A DNA stretch of 37,915 nt from NCBI GenBank assembly GCA_041844335.1, contig JBGZAX010000081.1, forward strand, positions 1 through 37,915, read 5' to 3'. A program made the position numbers and the translations under genes. Positions 16,438-25,171 of this stretch are shown here, one piece after another (position 1 is the first letter of the stretch; the number at the start of each line of letters is the position of its first letter). Under the pieces are notes generated by a model. That model did not search any database. It was not told where the DNA came from and was given only the letters and a program-made list of their open reading frames with translations. The DNA is from CAUUFM01 sp041844335 (GTDB taxonomy: Bacteria > Bacillota > Clostridia > Lachnospirales > Lachnospiraceae).

Positions 16438-18549
16438 TCACCCATCATTTCCCTGAGCAAAGGTAATATTACCTATAGACTGTATACTCACATTGTTTGC
16501 TATCTCGTTAAATGACAGAACCGTGACACCCGGAAAGAATTGATCAAGCAGCTTGTACAAATGTGTTCTCACCACCTGACTGGTTAAAACGGTAGGAGTC
16601 TGCGACATAGCTGTAAATTTCGATAAATGAGAGGTAAACTGTTCTACAATGCTTTGAACTATATCGGGATTTAAAGCCATATAATAGCCGTCATCGCCCT
16701 TTGTAAGGCTGGTTACAATTGCCTTTTCAAGCTCCGCATCAAGCGTAAGCACCCTCATCTGTCCGTCATCACTGAACTTTCTTGTAATTGTACGTTTTAA
16801 TGCTATTCTGATATTTTCTATTACTCCATCAATATCCTTTGCAGAAGAGGCACTGTCCGCAACACTTTCTAAAATAGTTTCCATATCCTTTATTGGTATT
16901 CCCTCTTTTAACAGGGCAACCAATATTTTTTGAAAGGTAGAATAATTGATAATATTAGGAAATACCTCATTTACCAAATCAGGCAAGCTCTTTTTGACAT
17001 TCTCAAGCAGCTGCATGATCTCTGAACGGGTAAGAAGCTCATAGGAATGCTTTTTAATGGTTTCCGACAAATGCATTATCATTACGGAAAGCGGATCAAT
17101 TACGGTGTATCCGTAAATCTCAGCCAATTCCTTTTTATCCGCCGTTATCCATTTACTCGGAATGCCGTAAGCAGGTTCTATAGTTTCTATTCCGTCGAGC
17201 GTTCCAGCAGGATTTGCCGGTTCAAGTGCCAGCATATAATCTACCAGTATCTCTCCCGATGCTATTTCTTCTCCCTTTATCTTAATCACATATTGATTGG
17301 TATTTAATGTAGCCGAATCTCTAAGTCTTACAGAGGGTACCACAAATCCCATATCCTGAGCATATTGTCTTCTGAATATAACAATTCTGTTTATCATCTT
17401 TCCGCCGCTGTTTTCATCAACCAGCGGTATAAGACTGTAGCCAAATTCCATTTCTATAGGCTCTACGCTTATTAAAGAGTAGATATTGTTTACATCTCTA
17501 AAATATCCCTCATCTGTTACATCATCAGCTATCTGCGGAGCTCCCTGTTTCAGAGCGACGCCCGGCGCCCCGTCCATAAGCGGCATCATATCCTGTCCTA
17601 AGCCGGCTTCGGTAATCTTACGGCTCATAATAATTCCGGAAACTACCATTGCGGCAGAAACCACAAAAAACTGTATCTTAGGCATTCCCGGCATAAAGCT
17701 TACAAGAGCCATTAAAATACCGGTAATCAAAAATGCGTGCGGCTGAACCGTAAATTGTCTTGAAACATCATCATTAAGACTTCCTTCGGATACGGATCTT
17801 GTGACTATCATACCTGTAGCTGTGGATATCATAAGAGACGGTAACTGAGATGCTAAACCGTCACCTACAGTAGATAAAGCATAGATATGCAGTGAATCCG
17901 CAACCGCCAATTTTCCGATAACAACACCTATTATCATACCGCCGATAAAGTTTACGAGCGTTATGATAATGGACATTATAGCATCACCCTTTACTATCTT
18001 GGTAGCACCGTCCATAGCACCGTAAAAGTCTGCCTCTCTTTGTATTTTAGAGCGACGTTCCTTCGCCTGCTGTTCATCTATAAGTCCGGCAGATAAATCT
18101 GCATCTATTGCCATCTGTTTTCCAGGCATTGCATCAAGCGTAAATCTGGCTGCCACCTCAGCCACTCTTTCCGCTCCTTTTGTGATAACTATAAACTGCA
18201 CCATTACAATAATGACGAAGATTACAAAACCTACTACCAGATTTCCGCCAAGAACGAAATCCCCGATTGATTTAATTACTCCCCCTGAATTTCCTCCTCT
18301 TCCTAAGATATTCCTTGTAGTGCTCACATTTATTGCTATTCTAAAAAGAGTAGTTATCAGCAATAAGGACGGAAATATCGAAAATTCCAGAGGTCCTCTG
18401 ATATTCATAGTTATCAATAATATAATCATTGATATAGAAATGTTCAATATAATAAATATATCTACTAATACCGGCGAAATGGGAATTATCAGCAGTAATA
18501 CTATGACAACGACCATTATAGCCACTATATTATTTGTAATGTTTTTCAT
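16438..18549 (-). CDS. flhA: Flagellar export gate protein FlhA
   Basis: A 703-residue integral membrane protein forming the nonameric export gate. Several membrane helices fill the first 310 residues. The FHIPEP signature region is clear: AERVAEVAARFTLDAMPGKQ, then DADLSAGLID and ERRSKIQREADFYGAMDGA, ahead of KFVKGDA-like KIVKGDAI. Residues about 330-703 form the cytoplasmic domain that docks export substrates and chaperones. It follows flhB by 28 bases. In many Clostridia and Bacillus, flhF and flhG come next, but here fliA follows after 6 bases. ATG at 18549 with GGGAT upstream. Confidence 0.97.
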   Translation of the reverse strand: MKNITNNIVAIMVVVIVLLLIIPISPVLVDIFIILNISISMIILLITMNIRGPLEFSIFPSLLLITTLFRIAINVSTTRNILGRGGNSGGVIKSIGDFVLGGNLVVGFVIFVIIVMVQFIVITKGAERVAEVAARFTLDAMPGKQMAIDADLSAGLIDEQQAKERRSKIQREADFYGAMDGATKIVKGDAIMSIIITLVNFIGGMIIGVVIGKLAVADSLHIYALSTVGDGLASQLPSLMISTATGMIVTRSVSEGSLNDDVSRQFTVQPHAFLITGILMALVSFMPGMPKIQFFVVSAAMVVSGIIMSRKITEAGLGQDMMPLMDGAPGVALKQGAPQIADDVTDEGYFRDVNNIYSLISVEPIEMEFGYSLIPLVDENSGGKMINRIVIFRRQYAQDMGFVVPSVRLRDSATLNTNQYVIKIKGEEIASGEILVDYMLALEPANPAGTLDGIETIEPAYGIPSKWITADKKELAEIYGYTVIDPLSVMIMHLSETIKKHSYELLTRSEIMQLLENVKKSLPDLVNEVFPNIINYSTFQKILVALLKEGIPIKDMETILESVADSASSAKDIDGVIENIRIALKRTITRKFSDDGQMRVLTLDAELEKAIVTSLTKGDDGYYMALNPDIVQSIVEQFTSHLSKFTAMSQTPTVLTSQVVRTHLYKLLDQFFPGVTVLSFNEIANNVSIQSIGNITFAQGNDG

Positions 18550-18577
18550 GTATTATCCCAACCCATACTCCAATTTT

Positions 18578-19654
18578 CTAAACATCAGGCAATTTATTCT
18601 TCAGTTTATATACATAAACCAATAAATCTGCGACCAAAGCATAATATTCAGGCGTAATCGGCCTGCCTATGTTACAATCCTTATAAAGTCCTCGAGCAAG
18701 CGGTTTATTCTCCACCACATAAACTCCGTTATCCGTAGCTACATCTATTATTCTAAGTGCAAGACTGTCCGCCCCCTTGGCAATTACAATCGGTGCCAAA
18801 TCGGAATTAATGTCGTATTTTAAAGCCACCGCATAATGCGTAGGATTTTTTATTACCAAGTCGGCATCGGGTACAGACTGCATCATTCTCTGCCTTGCCT
18901 TTTTTCTCTGCAGCTCTCTTATTCTCCCTTTTATTTCAGGATTTCCCTCAGTTTGCTTAAATTCCTCCTTTATCTCCTGTTTAGTCATCATCAGTTGTTT
19001 TTCATAGTCCCATCTTTGATAGAGATAATCCATTAAAGATATTGCAAAAAAAGCTATCGCTATCTTGTTTACTAAGACAATTACCGTGTTGAAAAGATAT
19101 TCCGCTGAAGACTTTATATCTATACTCATTGTCAAAATTACATCGCTCAACTGATGAATAATAATATCATAGGATATATAAACTAATAAAATAACCTTTA
19201 TTAGATTTTTAACTAATTCAATCAAATTTTTTAATGCGAACATTTTTTTTAATCCGCTTATCGGATTGAGTTTCTTAAAATCAGGCTTCAGCACCTCCGA
19301 GGAAAAATTAAACCTGGTCTGCGCTCCCGCCGATATCACGGATGACATTACAGCTATGAGAAGAATAGGCCCCGTGGCAAGCAGAACATATTGTATTACG
19401 TCCTTTAAACATTTTTCAAGAATATTCGCATTAAATTCATATTGCACCGCCGCCAAATATATGTAGCTGCGCATACACTTATACATATAATTAACAATTC
19501 CGCCTGAAAAAATCCTAATCCCGTAAAAGCTTGCTACAATAGATACTATAGCTATCAAATCTCTGCTTTGAAAAACATTTCCCTTTTTTCTGGCGTCTTT
19601 TCGTTTTTTCGGTGTCGCTTTTTCTGTTTTTTCCTGTCCGGAGCTTTCAGGCAA
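18578..19654 (-). CDS. flhB: Flagellar export switch protein FlhB
   Basis: A 358-residue membrane protein with four predicted membrane segments in residues 30-210 and a cytoplasmic autocleaving domain. The self-cleavage motif NPTH is at residues 270-273. The N-terminus EKTEKATPKKRKDARKKG is typical. FlhB sets export specificity: cleavage and contact with FliK switch export from rod/hook to filament proteins. The start is TTG at 19654, with GAGGAA five to six bases upstream; no ATG fits better. fliK lies in the same operon (30034-31425). Confidence 0.96.
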   Translation of the reverse strand: MPESSGQEKTEKATPKKRKDARKKGNVFQSRDLIAIVSIVASFYGIRIFSGGIVNYMYKCMRSYIYLAAVQYEFNANILEKCLKDVIQYVLLATGPILLIAVMSSVISAGAQTRFNFSSEVLKPDFKKLNPISGLKKMFALKNLIELVKNLIKVILLVYISYDIIIHQLSDVILTMSIDIKSSAEYLFNTVIVLVNKIAIAFFAISLMDYLYQRWDYEKQLMMTKQEIKEEFKQTEGNPEIKGRIRELQRKKARQRMMQSVPDADLVIKNPTHYAVALKYDINSDLAPIVIAKGADSLALRIIDVATDNGVYVVENKPLARGLYKDCNIGRPITPEYYALVADLLVYVYKLKNKLPDV

Positions 19655-19681
19655 GACTTCCTCACCACCTTATAAAAACTT

Positions 19682-20461
19682 CTATACTGCAAACAACCTG
19701 AGTATTTTTATCAAGTCCTCCGGAAGACCGGTAACTAAATTTTTCAAATATTCAAATATCGGAGAGGTCAAAAAACAAAGTATTAAAAGACCTATCACTA
19801 TTTTCATTTGCAGATTTATTACAAAAACATTTATTGAGGGAATGACCTTCATCAAAATTCCCTCCGCTATTTCCGTTAAAAGCTGTAAAACTATCATAGG
19901 CATTGCAAACTTCACAGCCATAACCACACAGGATAAAAATAAATCAATAACCGCCTCCCAAATATTGTTGCCGAAGCTTAAGGCTCCATATCCGTTTATA
20001 GCGGAAAAATCATATAAAATCCTGATTATTGACAGATGCCCGTCAACCGCAAAGAATATAAGATAATAAAAAACCTGTATCAGGTTACCGCTAAGCGGAA
20101 TCTGCTGACCGTGCTGCATATCATAAATGGCGGACATCGAAAGACCCATCTCATAATCAATCACACCGCCGGCATAAACCACTATAAATTCATACAGTCT
20201 CATCACAAAGCCCATCACGTAGCCCACTGCAAATTCCTTCAGTATAAGCAACGCAAATCCTATGCTGTCTGTTGCAGTCACATTATCGGAAAGCCTTGCT
20301 GAAGGATACAAAGCCAGCATTAACGCCATCGCTATAACAACCTTCACGAGATTCGGAATGCTCATTCTGCCAAATACGGGATTCAACAACACAAAACCTA
20401 TCGTTCTCGCAAAAATAAGGCTTATTAATAAAAATGTACCTGCATCTAATATATCTCCCAT
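19682..20461 (-). CDS. fliR: Flagellar export protein FliR
   Basis: A 259-residue integral membrane protein of the FliPQR export channel. It is hydrophobic throughout with about six membrane segments. FliR family patterns are seen in ARTIGFVLLNPVFG near the start and EFAVGYVMGFVMRLYEF in the middle. It follows fliQ by 6 bases. I see no proper ribosome site in front of the ATG at 20461 (only TTATAATAGCCT), so translation probably depends on ribosomes arriving from fliQ. It completes the usual order fliO-fliP-fliQ-fliR-flhB-flhA. Confidence 0.93.
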   Translation of the reverse strand: MGDILDAGTFLLISLIFARTIGFVLLNPVFGRMSIPNLVKVVIAMALMLALYPSARLSDNVTATDSIGFALLILKEFAVGYVMGFVMRLYEFIVVYAGGVIDYEMGLSMSAIYDMQHGQQIPLSGNLIQVFYYLIFFAVDGHLSIIRILYDFSAINGYGALSFGNNIWEAVIDLFLSCVVMAVKFAMPMIVLQLLTEIAEGILMKVIPSINVFVINLQMKIVIGLLILCFLTSPIFEYLKNLVTGLPEDLIKILRLFAV

Positions 20462-20467
20462 AGGCTA

Positions 20468-20725
20468 TTATAAATACGAGAATATTCTAATCGAAAAATC
20501 TATCAGTACCTGCATCGTATGTCCTGAAGTAAGCACCAAAACTATTCCTATAGCTATAAGCTTAGGCACAAATGTGAGAGTCTGCTCATGTACCTGAGTA
20601 GCCGCCTGAAAAATGGAAATAGTCATACCCACTATCATACTTATGATAAGACATGGTCCGGCAAGCTTTAGGGATATAATGAAAACATCGCTCATTAAAG
20701 ATCCCACTTCACTTAATTCTAACAT
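20468..20725 (-). CDS. fliQ: Flagellar export protein FliQ
   Basis: An 85-residue membrane protein with two membrane helices and the family core GMTISIFQAATQVHEQTLTFVPK (about residues 33-55). FliQ is one of the three subunits of the helical export channel with FliP and FliR. Usual length. The ATG has AGGAGGT, a strong site. It lies 50 bases after fliP and 6 bases before fliR. Confidence 0.95.
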   Translation of the reverse strand: MLELSEVGSLMSDVFIISLKLAGPCLIISMIVGMTISIFQAATQVHEQTLTFVPKLIAIGIVLVLTSGHTMQVLIDFSIRIFSYL

Positions 20726-20775
20726 AAATACCTCCTAATTCTATACTGCAAAACTAAGGGTTTAATTATTCATGT

Positions 20776-21456
20776 CTACTGATAGCCCGACAGCAATAAT
20801 GATTGAAACAACAGATGCCAACCATCCATAACAACAAATAATAACAGCTTGAACGGCAATGATATCATAGCCGGAGGCAACATCATCATACCCATTGACA
20901 TAAGAATACTTGAAACCACTATATCAATAAGCATAAATGGCAGATATAACAGGAAACCCGCCATAAAAGCCCTTTTTAATTCAGTCATCAAAAAAGCCGG
21001 TACTATAAGAGAAAGCGACAGCTGCGTCTTGTCCTTCGGAACCTCCGTTTTGGAGGCATCTGTAAACAGCTTTAATGCAGTTTTCTCAGTATTTTTTATC
21101 ATAAAAGTCTTGAAAGGCACCGCTCCTTTTTCAAAACATTCCTGCATAGAAATTTCTTGCCGCACATAAGGCTGATAGGCTACCGTATTCACCTCACTGA
21201 TTACCGGCTGCATAATAAAAAGCGTCAAAAAAATTGAAATACCCGCCAACACTATATTGGGGGGCGTTTGTTGAATTCCCATTGCATTTCTCAAAAAACC
21301 CAAAATAATAATTATTCTGGTAAATGAGGTCATCATCACAAGAAATGTGGGCAGCAATCCTATCAAGGTAAGCATAAGTATCAGCTCAAGAGTAGGTACT
21401 CTGTTAGCATTTACATTTATCAGCGGCTGTTCCAAAATACCGTTTGTCGGAGTCAT
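20776..21456 (-). CDS. fliP: Flagellar export protein FliP
   Basis: A 226-residue membrane protein of the export channel. Family motifs: MMTSFTRIIIILGFLRNAMG (about 41-60), QTPPNIVLAGISIFLTLFIM (about 63-82), and the late SSILMSMGMMMLPP. It begins close to the first membrane segment without a cleavable signal peptide, as in Bacillus FliP. The ATG overlaps the fliO stop as ATGA, and AGAGGTGAT lies just upstream, so translation is coupled to fliO. Confidence 0.95.
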   Translation of the reverse strand: MTPTNGILEQPLINVNANRVPTLELILMLTLIGLLPTFLVMMTSFTRIIIILGFLRNAMGIQQTPPNIVLAGISIFLTLFIMQPVISEVNTVAYQPYVRQEISMQECFEKGAVPFKTFMIKNTEKTALKLFTDASKTEVPKDKTQLSLSLIVPAFLMTELKRAFMAGFLLYLPFMLIDIVVSSILMSMGMMMLPPAMISLPFKLLLFVVMDGWHLLFQSLLLSGYQ

Positions 21457-21836
21457 TTATCACCTCTATCATAATTTTGACGGAGAAATTTCTTAAAACC
21501 ATCTTTAAAGCTTAAATCTCTCGTCTCATTACTTACCTCTAAATCTTCAAATTCACTTTGCTCCAGGCTTTTTAATATATTAATATTTTTAGCCGAGCTG
21601 CCTATTAAAAGATATTCATCATTAATCTTAATAATATATAAAATATTATCTTTTGAAAGCGGCAGGGTCTCTATCACCTTCAGATGCCCGCCGCGTTTAA
21701 ACAAAATTCCTTTTTTGTATGTTTTCAGGAATAAAATTACTATATAAAATATTGCCAATATTAACAATATCCCGAGAAGATAGGATTTTATCAACCCCCA
21801 ATCGGAATTTCCTGTCAAACTATATAGTAACATCAT
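21453..21836 (-). CDS. fliO: Flagellar export assembly protein FliO (FliZ-type)
   Basis: A 127-residue small membrane protein. One membrane helix is at about residues 17-37, followed by a cytoplasmic domain with GGHLKVIETLPLSKDNILYIIKINDEYLLIG, the usual beta-rich FliO/FliZ pattern. FliO helps assemble the FliP ring. It starts inside the end of fliY (17-base overlap) and ends on the fliP start (4-base overlap). The ribosome site is weak, so coupled translation is likely. Sequence identity in this family is low; context carries much of the call. Confidence 0.85.
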   Translation of the reverse strand: MMLLYSLTGNSDWGLIKSYLLGILLILAIFYIVILFLKTYKKGILFKRGGHLKVIETLPLSKDNILYIIKINDEYLLIGSSAKNINILKSLEQSEFEDLEVSNETRDLSFKDGFKKFLRQNYDRGDK

Positions 21837-23109
21837 TCCTATTTACAATCTCTGTAACTCTTATACCGAAGTTATCTTCCACTACCACAACATCGCCCTT
21901 AGCGATACATTGTCCGTTAACAAACAAATCTACCTGTTCTCCTGCCAATTTGTCCAGCACTACAAGTGATCCCTTGGTTAATTCCAATATCTCTCTTACA
22001 GTTTTTCTGGTTCTGCCTATCTCCACTGACAGCTCAAGAGGTACTCCCATAACCAACTCTTTATTTTCCATCTGTTCTTCACCTTTCACCATTTGACCCG
22101 AAGCCTTAGTCGGAATAGGGTGAGTATTTACCATTCTTCCACCCATAGAGACATTAGCCGTTCCTGCCCGCTGCATTTTAGCCATCATTTGCTGCATCTG
22201 CTGCATCTGAGCCATCATTTGCTGCATCTGCATATCCCCTGCAGGCGCCATAGGCATACCCTGCGGCATAGACGCTGCCGATGTCGGTATAGAGTCAGAC
22301 ATTGCCGCCGGCATTTCAGACTGTTCCTGAGGTTCAGAAGCATCTGCTGCAACTGCACGATCATCATCATTTGAAACTACGCCGCCATTAAGCAAGCTCT
22401 CAATTTCTGCCTGTGACATTGCCTCAGAGCCTGACGATTCCTCCTTAGGAGATTTCTTCGATGCAACCTGCGGTTTTGCCGCCGGTTTAGAAATGTCGAA
22501 TGAATCATCTTCCGCTCCCTCAGGAATAAATGCCTTTATCAATTCCTTAACCAAAGGAATTCTCATTATGTTTATGAATTCACTTTCAAGCTTGTCACCA
22601 ATTTTAAGTGTAAAACTAACCGAAACTATTTGATCATCCTCACCAAAATAGTTCCTTTTGAATTCCTCCTGATCAGTTATCACATAAGCATTAGGCGTAC
22701 TGATATCCACTGTTTTATCTAAAAATTCTGAAAGTGCCGTAGCTGAAGAACCCATCATCTGATTCATGACCTCGCAAATGGCACTCATATATAATTCAGA
22801 CAGCTCAAACCCCTCTGCCGGAATATCGGAATGCATCAGCATTTCGACTATCACTCTCACATCATCCATCTTAAGCAGAAGACCGTTTTTACCGTCCAAG
22901 CCGACTCTATATGATATTTCAGCACAAACAGCAGGATCTATTATACTAAAATCAAATTGACTGGTAGGCAGAATTGCAACCTTGGGTGTAGTGATATCCA
23001 CCTTGGTATCAAGCATATTAGATATTGCAGTAGCTGAAGCCCCAAGACTTATATTCATTATTTCGCCTATGGCGCTTAATTCTAACTCACTAAATGTTAC
23101 CGTACCCAT
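21820..23109 (-). CDS. fliY: Motor switch phosphatase FliY (CheC-like domain fused to FliN)
   Basis: A 429-residue switch protein. Residues 8-200 form a CheC-like CheY-P phosphatase domain with two complete active sites: S12-E16-N19-P42 and S109-E113-N116-P139. Residues 232-243 read SQAEIESLLNGG, resembling the CheY-P-binding peptide normally found at the N-terminus of FliM, FliN or FliY. A flexible linker with a Met/Gln repeat (293-312) follows, then the FliN/SpoA domain at about 350-429. In Bacillus FliY the peptide comes first, so the order here differs. FliY forms the C-ring with FliG and FliM and clears CheY-P at the motor. The AAAGGAG site is 13 bases from the ATG, which is long. Confidence 0.92.
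   Translation of the reverse strand: MGTVTFSELELSAIGEIMNISLGASATAISNMLDTKVDITTPKVAILPTSQFDFSIIDPAVCAEISYRVGLDGKNGLLLKMDDVRVIVEMLMHSDIPAEGFELSELYMSAICEVMNQMMGSSATALSEFLDKTVDISTPNAYVITDQEEFKRNYFGEDDQIVSVSFTLKIGDKLESEFINIMRIPLVKELIKAFIPEGAEDDSFDISKPAAKPQVASKKSPKEESSGSEAMSQAEIESLLNGGVVSNDDDRAVAADASEPQEQSEMPAAMSDSIPTSAASMPQGMPMAPAGDMQMQQMMAQMQQMQQMMAKMQRAGTANVSMGGRMVNTHPIPTKASGQMVKGEEQMENKELVMGVPLELSVEIGRTRKTVREILELTKGSLVVLDKLAGEQVDLFVNGQCIAKGDVVVVEDNFGIRVTEIVNRNDVTI
22181..22230. repeat. 30-base-period tandem repeat in the fliY linker
   Basis: A 20-base block (22181-22200) recurs exactly at 22211-22230 with a 10-base spacer that is itself similar. It encodes Met/Gln repeats (MMAQMQQMQQ then MMAKMQ) in the FliY linker. 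Such repeats can change in copy number, which would alter linker length. Confidence 0.8.
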
Positions 23110-23138
23110 AACGAATTACAATCTCCTTTAAATAAAGT

Positions 23139-23600
23139 TTACTGTCCAATCTCCATTGCTTTTTGCGCCATACTCTTCATTGCGTTAAAGGCAGTTACAT
23201 TTGCCTCATAAGCCCGTGTAGCAGACATAGCATCAACCGTTTCCTTAATCAAATCAACATTAGGAAGCATTACATATCCTTCTGCATCAGCATCAGGGTG
23301 TGTAGGGTCATAACTGGGTGTAAGCTCAGTCTGATCCTCTATTACCTGCGTTACCCTAACTCCGAGATAAGGTTTCTTTTCTGCCGTTATTCTACGATTT
23401 GCCGCAGTTTCCAACACACCTCTGAATGAATTTCCATAGGTTTTTTCCTGGAAAACGGTTAATTTTCTTCTATACGGACCTTTATTATCAGGAGTTCTGG
23501 TTGTATGCACGTTGGCTATATTTTCAGACACAACATCAAGTCTGAAACGCTCCGCGGTCATACCGGAACCGCTGATATTAAATGAACTTAAAAATGCCAT
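23139..23600 (-). CDS. flgC: Flagellar proximal rod protein FlgC
   Basis: A 153-residue rod protein. The N-terminus MAFLSSFNISGSGMTAERFRLDVVSENIANVHTTRT is the FlgC signature, and the C-terminus has DAMSATRAYEANVTAFNAMKSM. The start is the ATG at 23600, with AAGGAG (23607-23612) six bases upstream. A longer in-frame start at 23621 would overlap cheY and add seven unmatched residues. FlgC polymerises with FlgB and FliE at the base of the rod. The usual order is flgB-flgC-fliE; here flgC lies between cheY and fliY, about 13.5 kb from flgB. Confidence 0.95.
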   Translation of the reverse strand: MAFLSSFNISGSGMTAERFRLDVVSENIANVHTTRTPDNKGPYRRKLTVFQEKTYGNSFRGVLETAANRRITAEKKPYLGVRVTQVIEDQTELTPSYDPTHPDADAEGYVMLPNVDLIKETVDAMSATRAYEANVTAFNAMKSMAQKAMEIGQ

Positions 23601-23613
23601 AAGCCACTCCTTA

Positions 23614-23973
23614 TTATCCAAGTATGCTGGTTACAGTTTTTAATAATCTATCCGGTTTAAATGGCTTTACTATAAAATCCTTTGCTCCCGATTTGATAGC
23701 ATCTATTACCATGCTTTCCTGTCCCATCGCTGAACACATAACTACTGTAGCTGACGGATCCTTTCCCTTTATAGTTTTTAGAGCTTCCAATCCATCCATA
23801 TTTGGCATAGTGATATCTAAGATTACAAGATCCGGCTTCTCTTTGTCGTATAATTCTACAGCTATAGCCCCATCTTCAGCCTCTATGATATCTGTGTAAC
23901 CATTTTTTACAAGAGTGTCTTTCTCCATCATCCTCATAAAAGCCGCATCATCAACCAACATAATTTTTGCCAT
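23614..23973 (-). CDS. cheY: Chemotaxis response regulator CheY
   Basis: A 119-residue single receiver domain. Key residues: acidic pair D8/D9, phospho-acceptor D53 (LVILDITMPNMDG), S81 and K103 (VKPF). There is no output domain, so it acts by binding the motor switch when phosphorylated by CheA. It lies in the flagellar operon next to fliM, flgC and fliY; FliM's N-terminus carries the matching binding peptide. It ends in two stop codons in a row. The ATG is preceded by an AAGGAAAGG-like stretch. Confidence 0.93.
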   Translation of the reverse strand: MAKIMLVDDAAFMRMMEKDTLVKNGYTDIIEAEDGAIAVELYDKEKPDLVILDITMPNMDGLEALKTIKGKDPSATVVMCSAMGQESMVIDAIKSGAKDFIVKPFKPDRLLKTVTSILG

Positions 23974-24021
23974 AATAAATACTCTACCTTTCCTTAAAAA
24001 ATAATTTAATGTATTATTTTA

Positions 24022-25107
24022 TTAACCAATACCCATCAGGTCTTTTAATATATTATCCTTTACCAAGACCTTATCTATCTCAACCGCAAGATTTTTATTC
24101 ATTACTCCCAGTTTACCCGCAAACCAATGTTGCTGATCCACGTAAACATCAACAAGAGAATCCTTTGGTTTAAACAAATTGATTATGTCTCCCTCTTGAA
24201 GACTGTATATATCGGATAAATTGATCTCCACCTGACCGAGCCGTGCACTTACATTCAAAACACTCTCCCTTATGCTGTCCATTATCTCAGCTCTTGTGAT
24301 ATCCTTTTTATTATCCTCATTATCCAATGATACCATCTTGTTTTTGTCCATAATACTAAATATACTGCTTAACAAACCGCCGGGAAAGCATAGCGTAATC
24401 TGCCCGTTAATATTATTTCCCATATCTACATTAAGTACAATTATTATTATGGTTTCATCTACACTCACCCCTGAAAACATACTGGGATTTTCTTCGACTC
24501 TGTCAAATTCAAAGCCTATCCTTATATGTCCCGCCCATGTATCCTTCAGGATCGGAATAAGATACTTAACTACTCTCCTGTAAAGCACAAGCTCAATATC
24601 CGTATAAGTATAGCTTGTAATGTTATCAGGAAGATTGATTCCGTTTCCTCCAAGCATTCTATCAATCATACTTAAAGCTATTGATGGACTTATATGCAAT
24701 ATTATCGGAGGGTTCTTTGAATAATCGGGGAGCGTGGTGTTTATAAGTGTAATAACATCCGTTTCTCCCAATGCATTGCTGAACTCATAGTATCTTTGTT
24801 CCTCTGCCGTCAATACCTCGACTTCGGAACTTACTCTATACAAACTGTTCATCTGTGACGAAGCTATTCTGGAATAGTTATCAAAAATGCTCTTTAATAA
24901 CTTTAATCTATCCTTTGTAAACTTCTTTGGGGCGTAGAAATCGTATTTCTTATCTTTTTTAGTCTTTTCAAAGTCTTCAATCGGTGTCGTTCCTGCCGCT
25001 GCACTTGTCTCAGGTGCGCTGTTTCCTGCACTTGTTTCAGGTTCATCACCACCTGACAGTGAGTTGAGCAGAGCATCAATCTGACTTTGAGATAATACCT
25101 CTGCCAT
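24022..25107 (-). CDS. fliM: Flagellar motor switch protein FliM
   Basis: A 361-residue C-ring protein. The N-terminal CheY-P-binding peptide is present (LSQSQIDALLNSL, about residues 5-17), followed by a flexible linker, a CheC-like middle domain starting near residue 48 (YDFYAPKKFTKDRLK), and a C-terminal SpoA domain near residues 275-350 (ARLGQVEINLSDIYSLQEGDIINL). The middle domain has no phosphatase motif, as is normal for FliM. The start is the ATG at 25107, six bases after GGGAGG; the TTG at 25110 is too close to that site. It has its own promoter upstream. No fliL gene lies between motB and fliM. Confidence 0.95.
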   Translation of the reverse strand: MAEVLSQSQIDALLNSLSGGDEPETSAGNSAPETSAAAGTTPIEDFEKTKKDKKYDFYAPKKFTKDRLKLLKSIFDNYSRIASSQMNSLYRVSSEVEVLTAEEQRYYEFSNALGETDVITLINTTLPDYSKNPPIILHISPSIALSMIDRMLGGNGINLPDNITSYTYTDIELVLYRRVVKYLIPILKDTWAGHIRIGFEFDRVEENPSMFSGVSVDETIIIIVLNVDMGNNINGQITLCFPGGLLSSIFSIMDKNKMVSLDNEDNKKDITRAEIMDSIRESVLNVSARLGQVEINLSDIYSLQEGDIINLFKPKDSLVDVYVDQQHWFAGKLGVMNKNLAVEIDKVLVKDNILKDLMGIG

Positions 25108-25142
25108 CAATATCCTCCCAAATATCTACTGTAGTAAATTTC

Positions 25143-25171
25143 ATTGTAATATATTTTCAATAATATTTCAA
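25143..25171 (-). promoter_or_regulatory. Internal sigma-A-like promoter in front of fliM
   Basis: On the minus strand: -35 TTGAAA (25166-25171), a 17-base spacer and -10 TACAAT (25143-25148), one mismatch in each box. The predicted start is near 25136, about 29 bases before the fliM ATG. It lies in the 147-base AT-rich motB-fliM gap, which contains no gene. Confidence 0.65.

Noticed and set aside
22093..22374. A His/Cys/Arg-rich 93-residue plus-strand frame
   Set aside because: It is antisense to the Met/Gln repeat of fliY, which explains the unusual composition.
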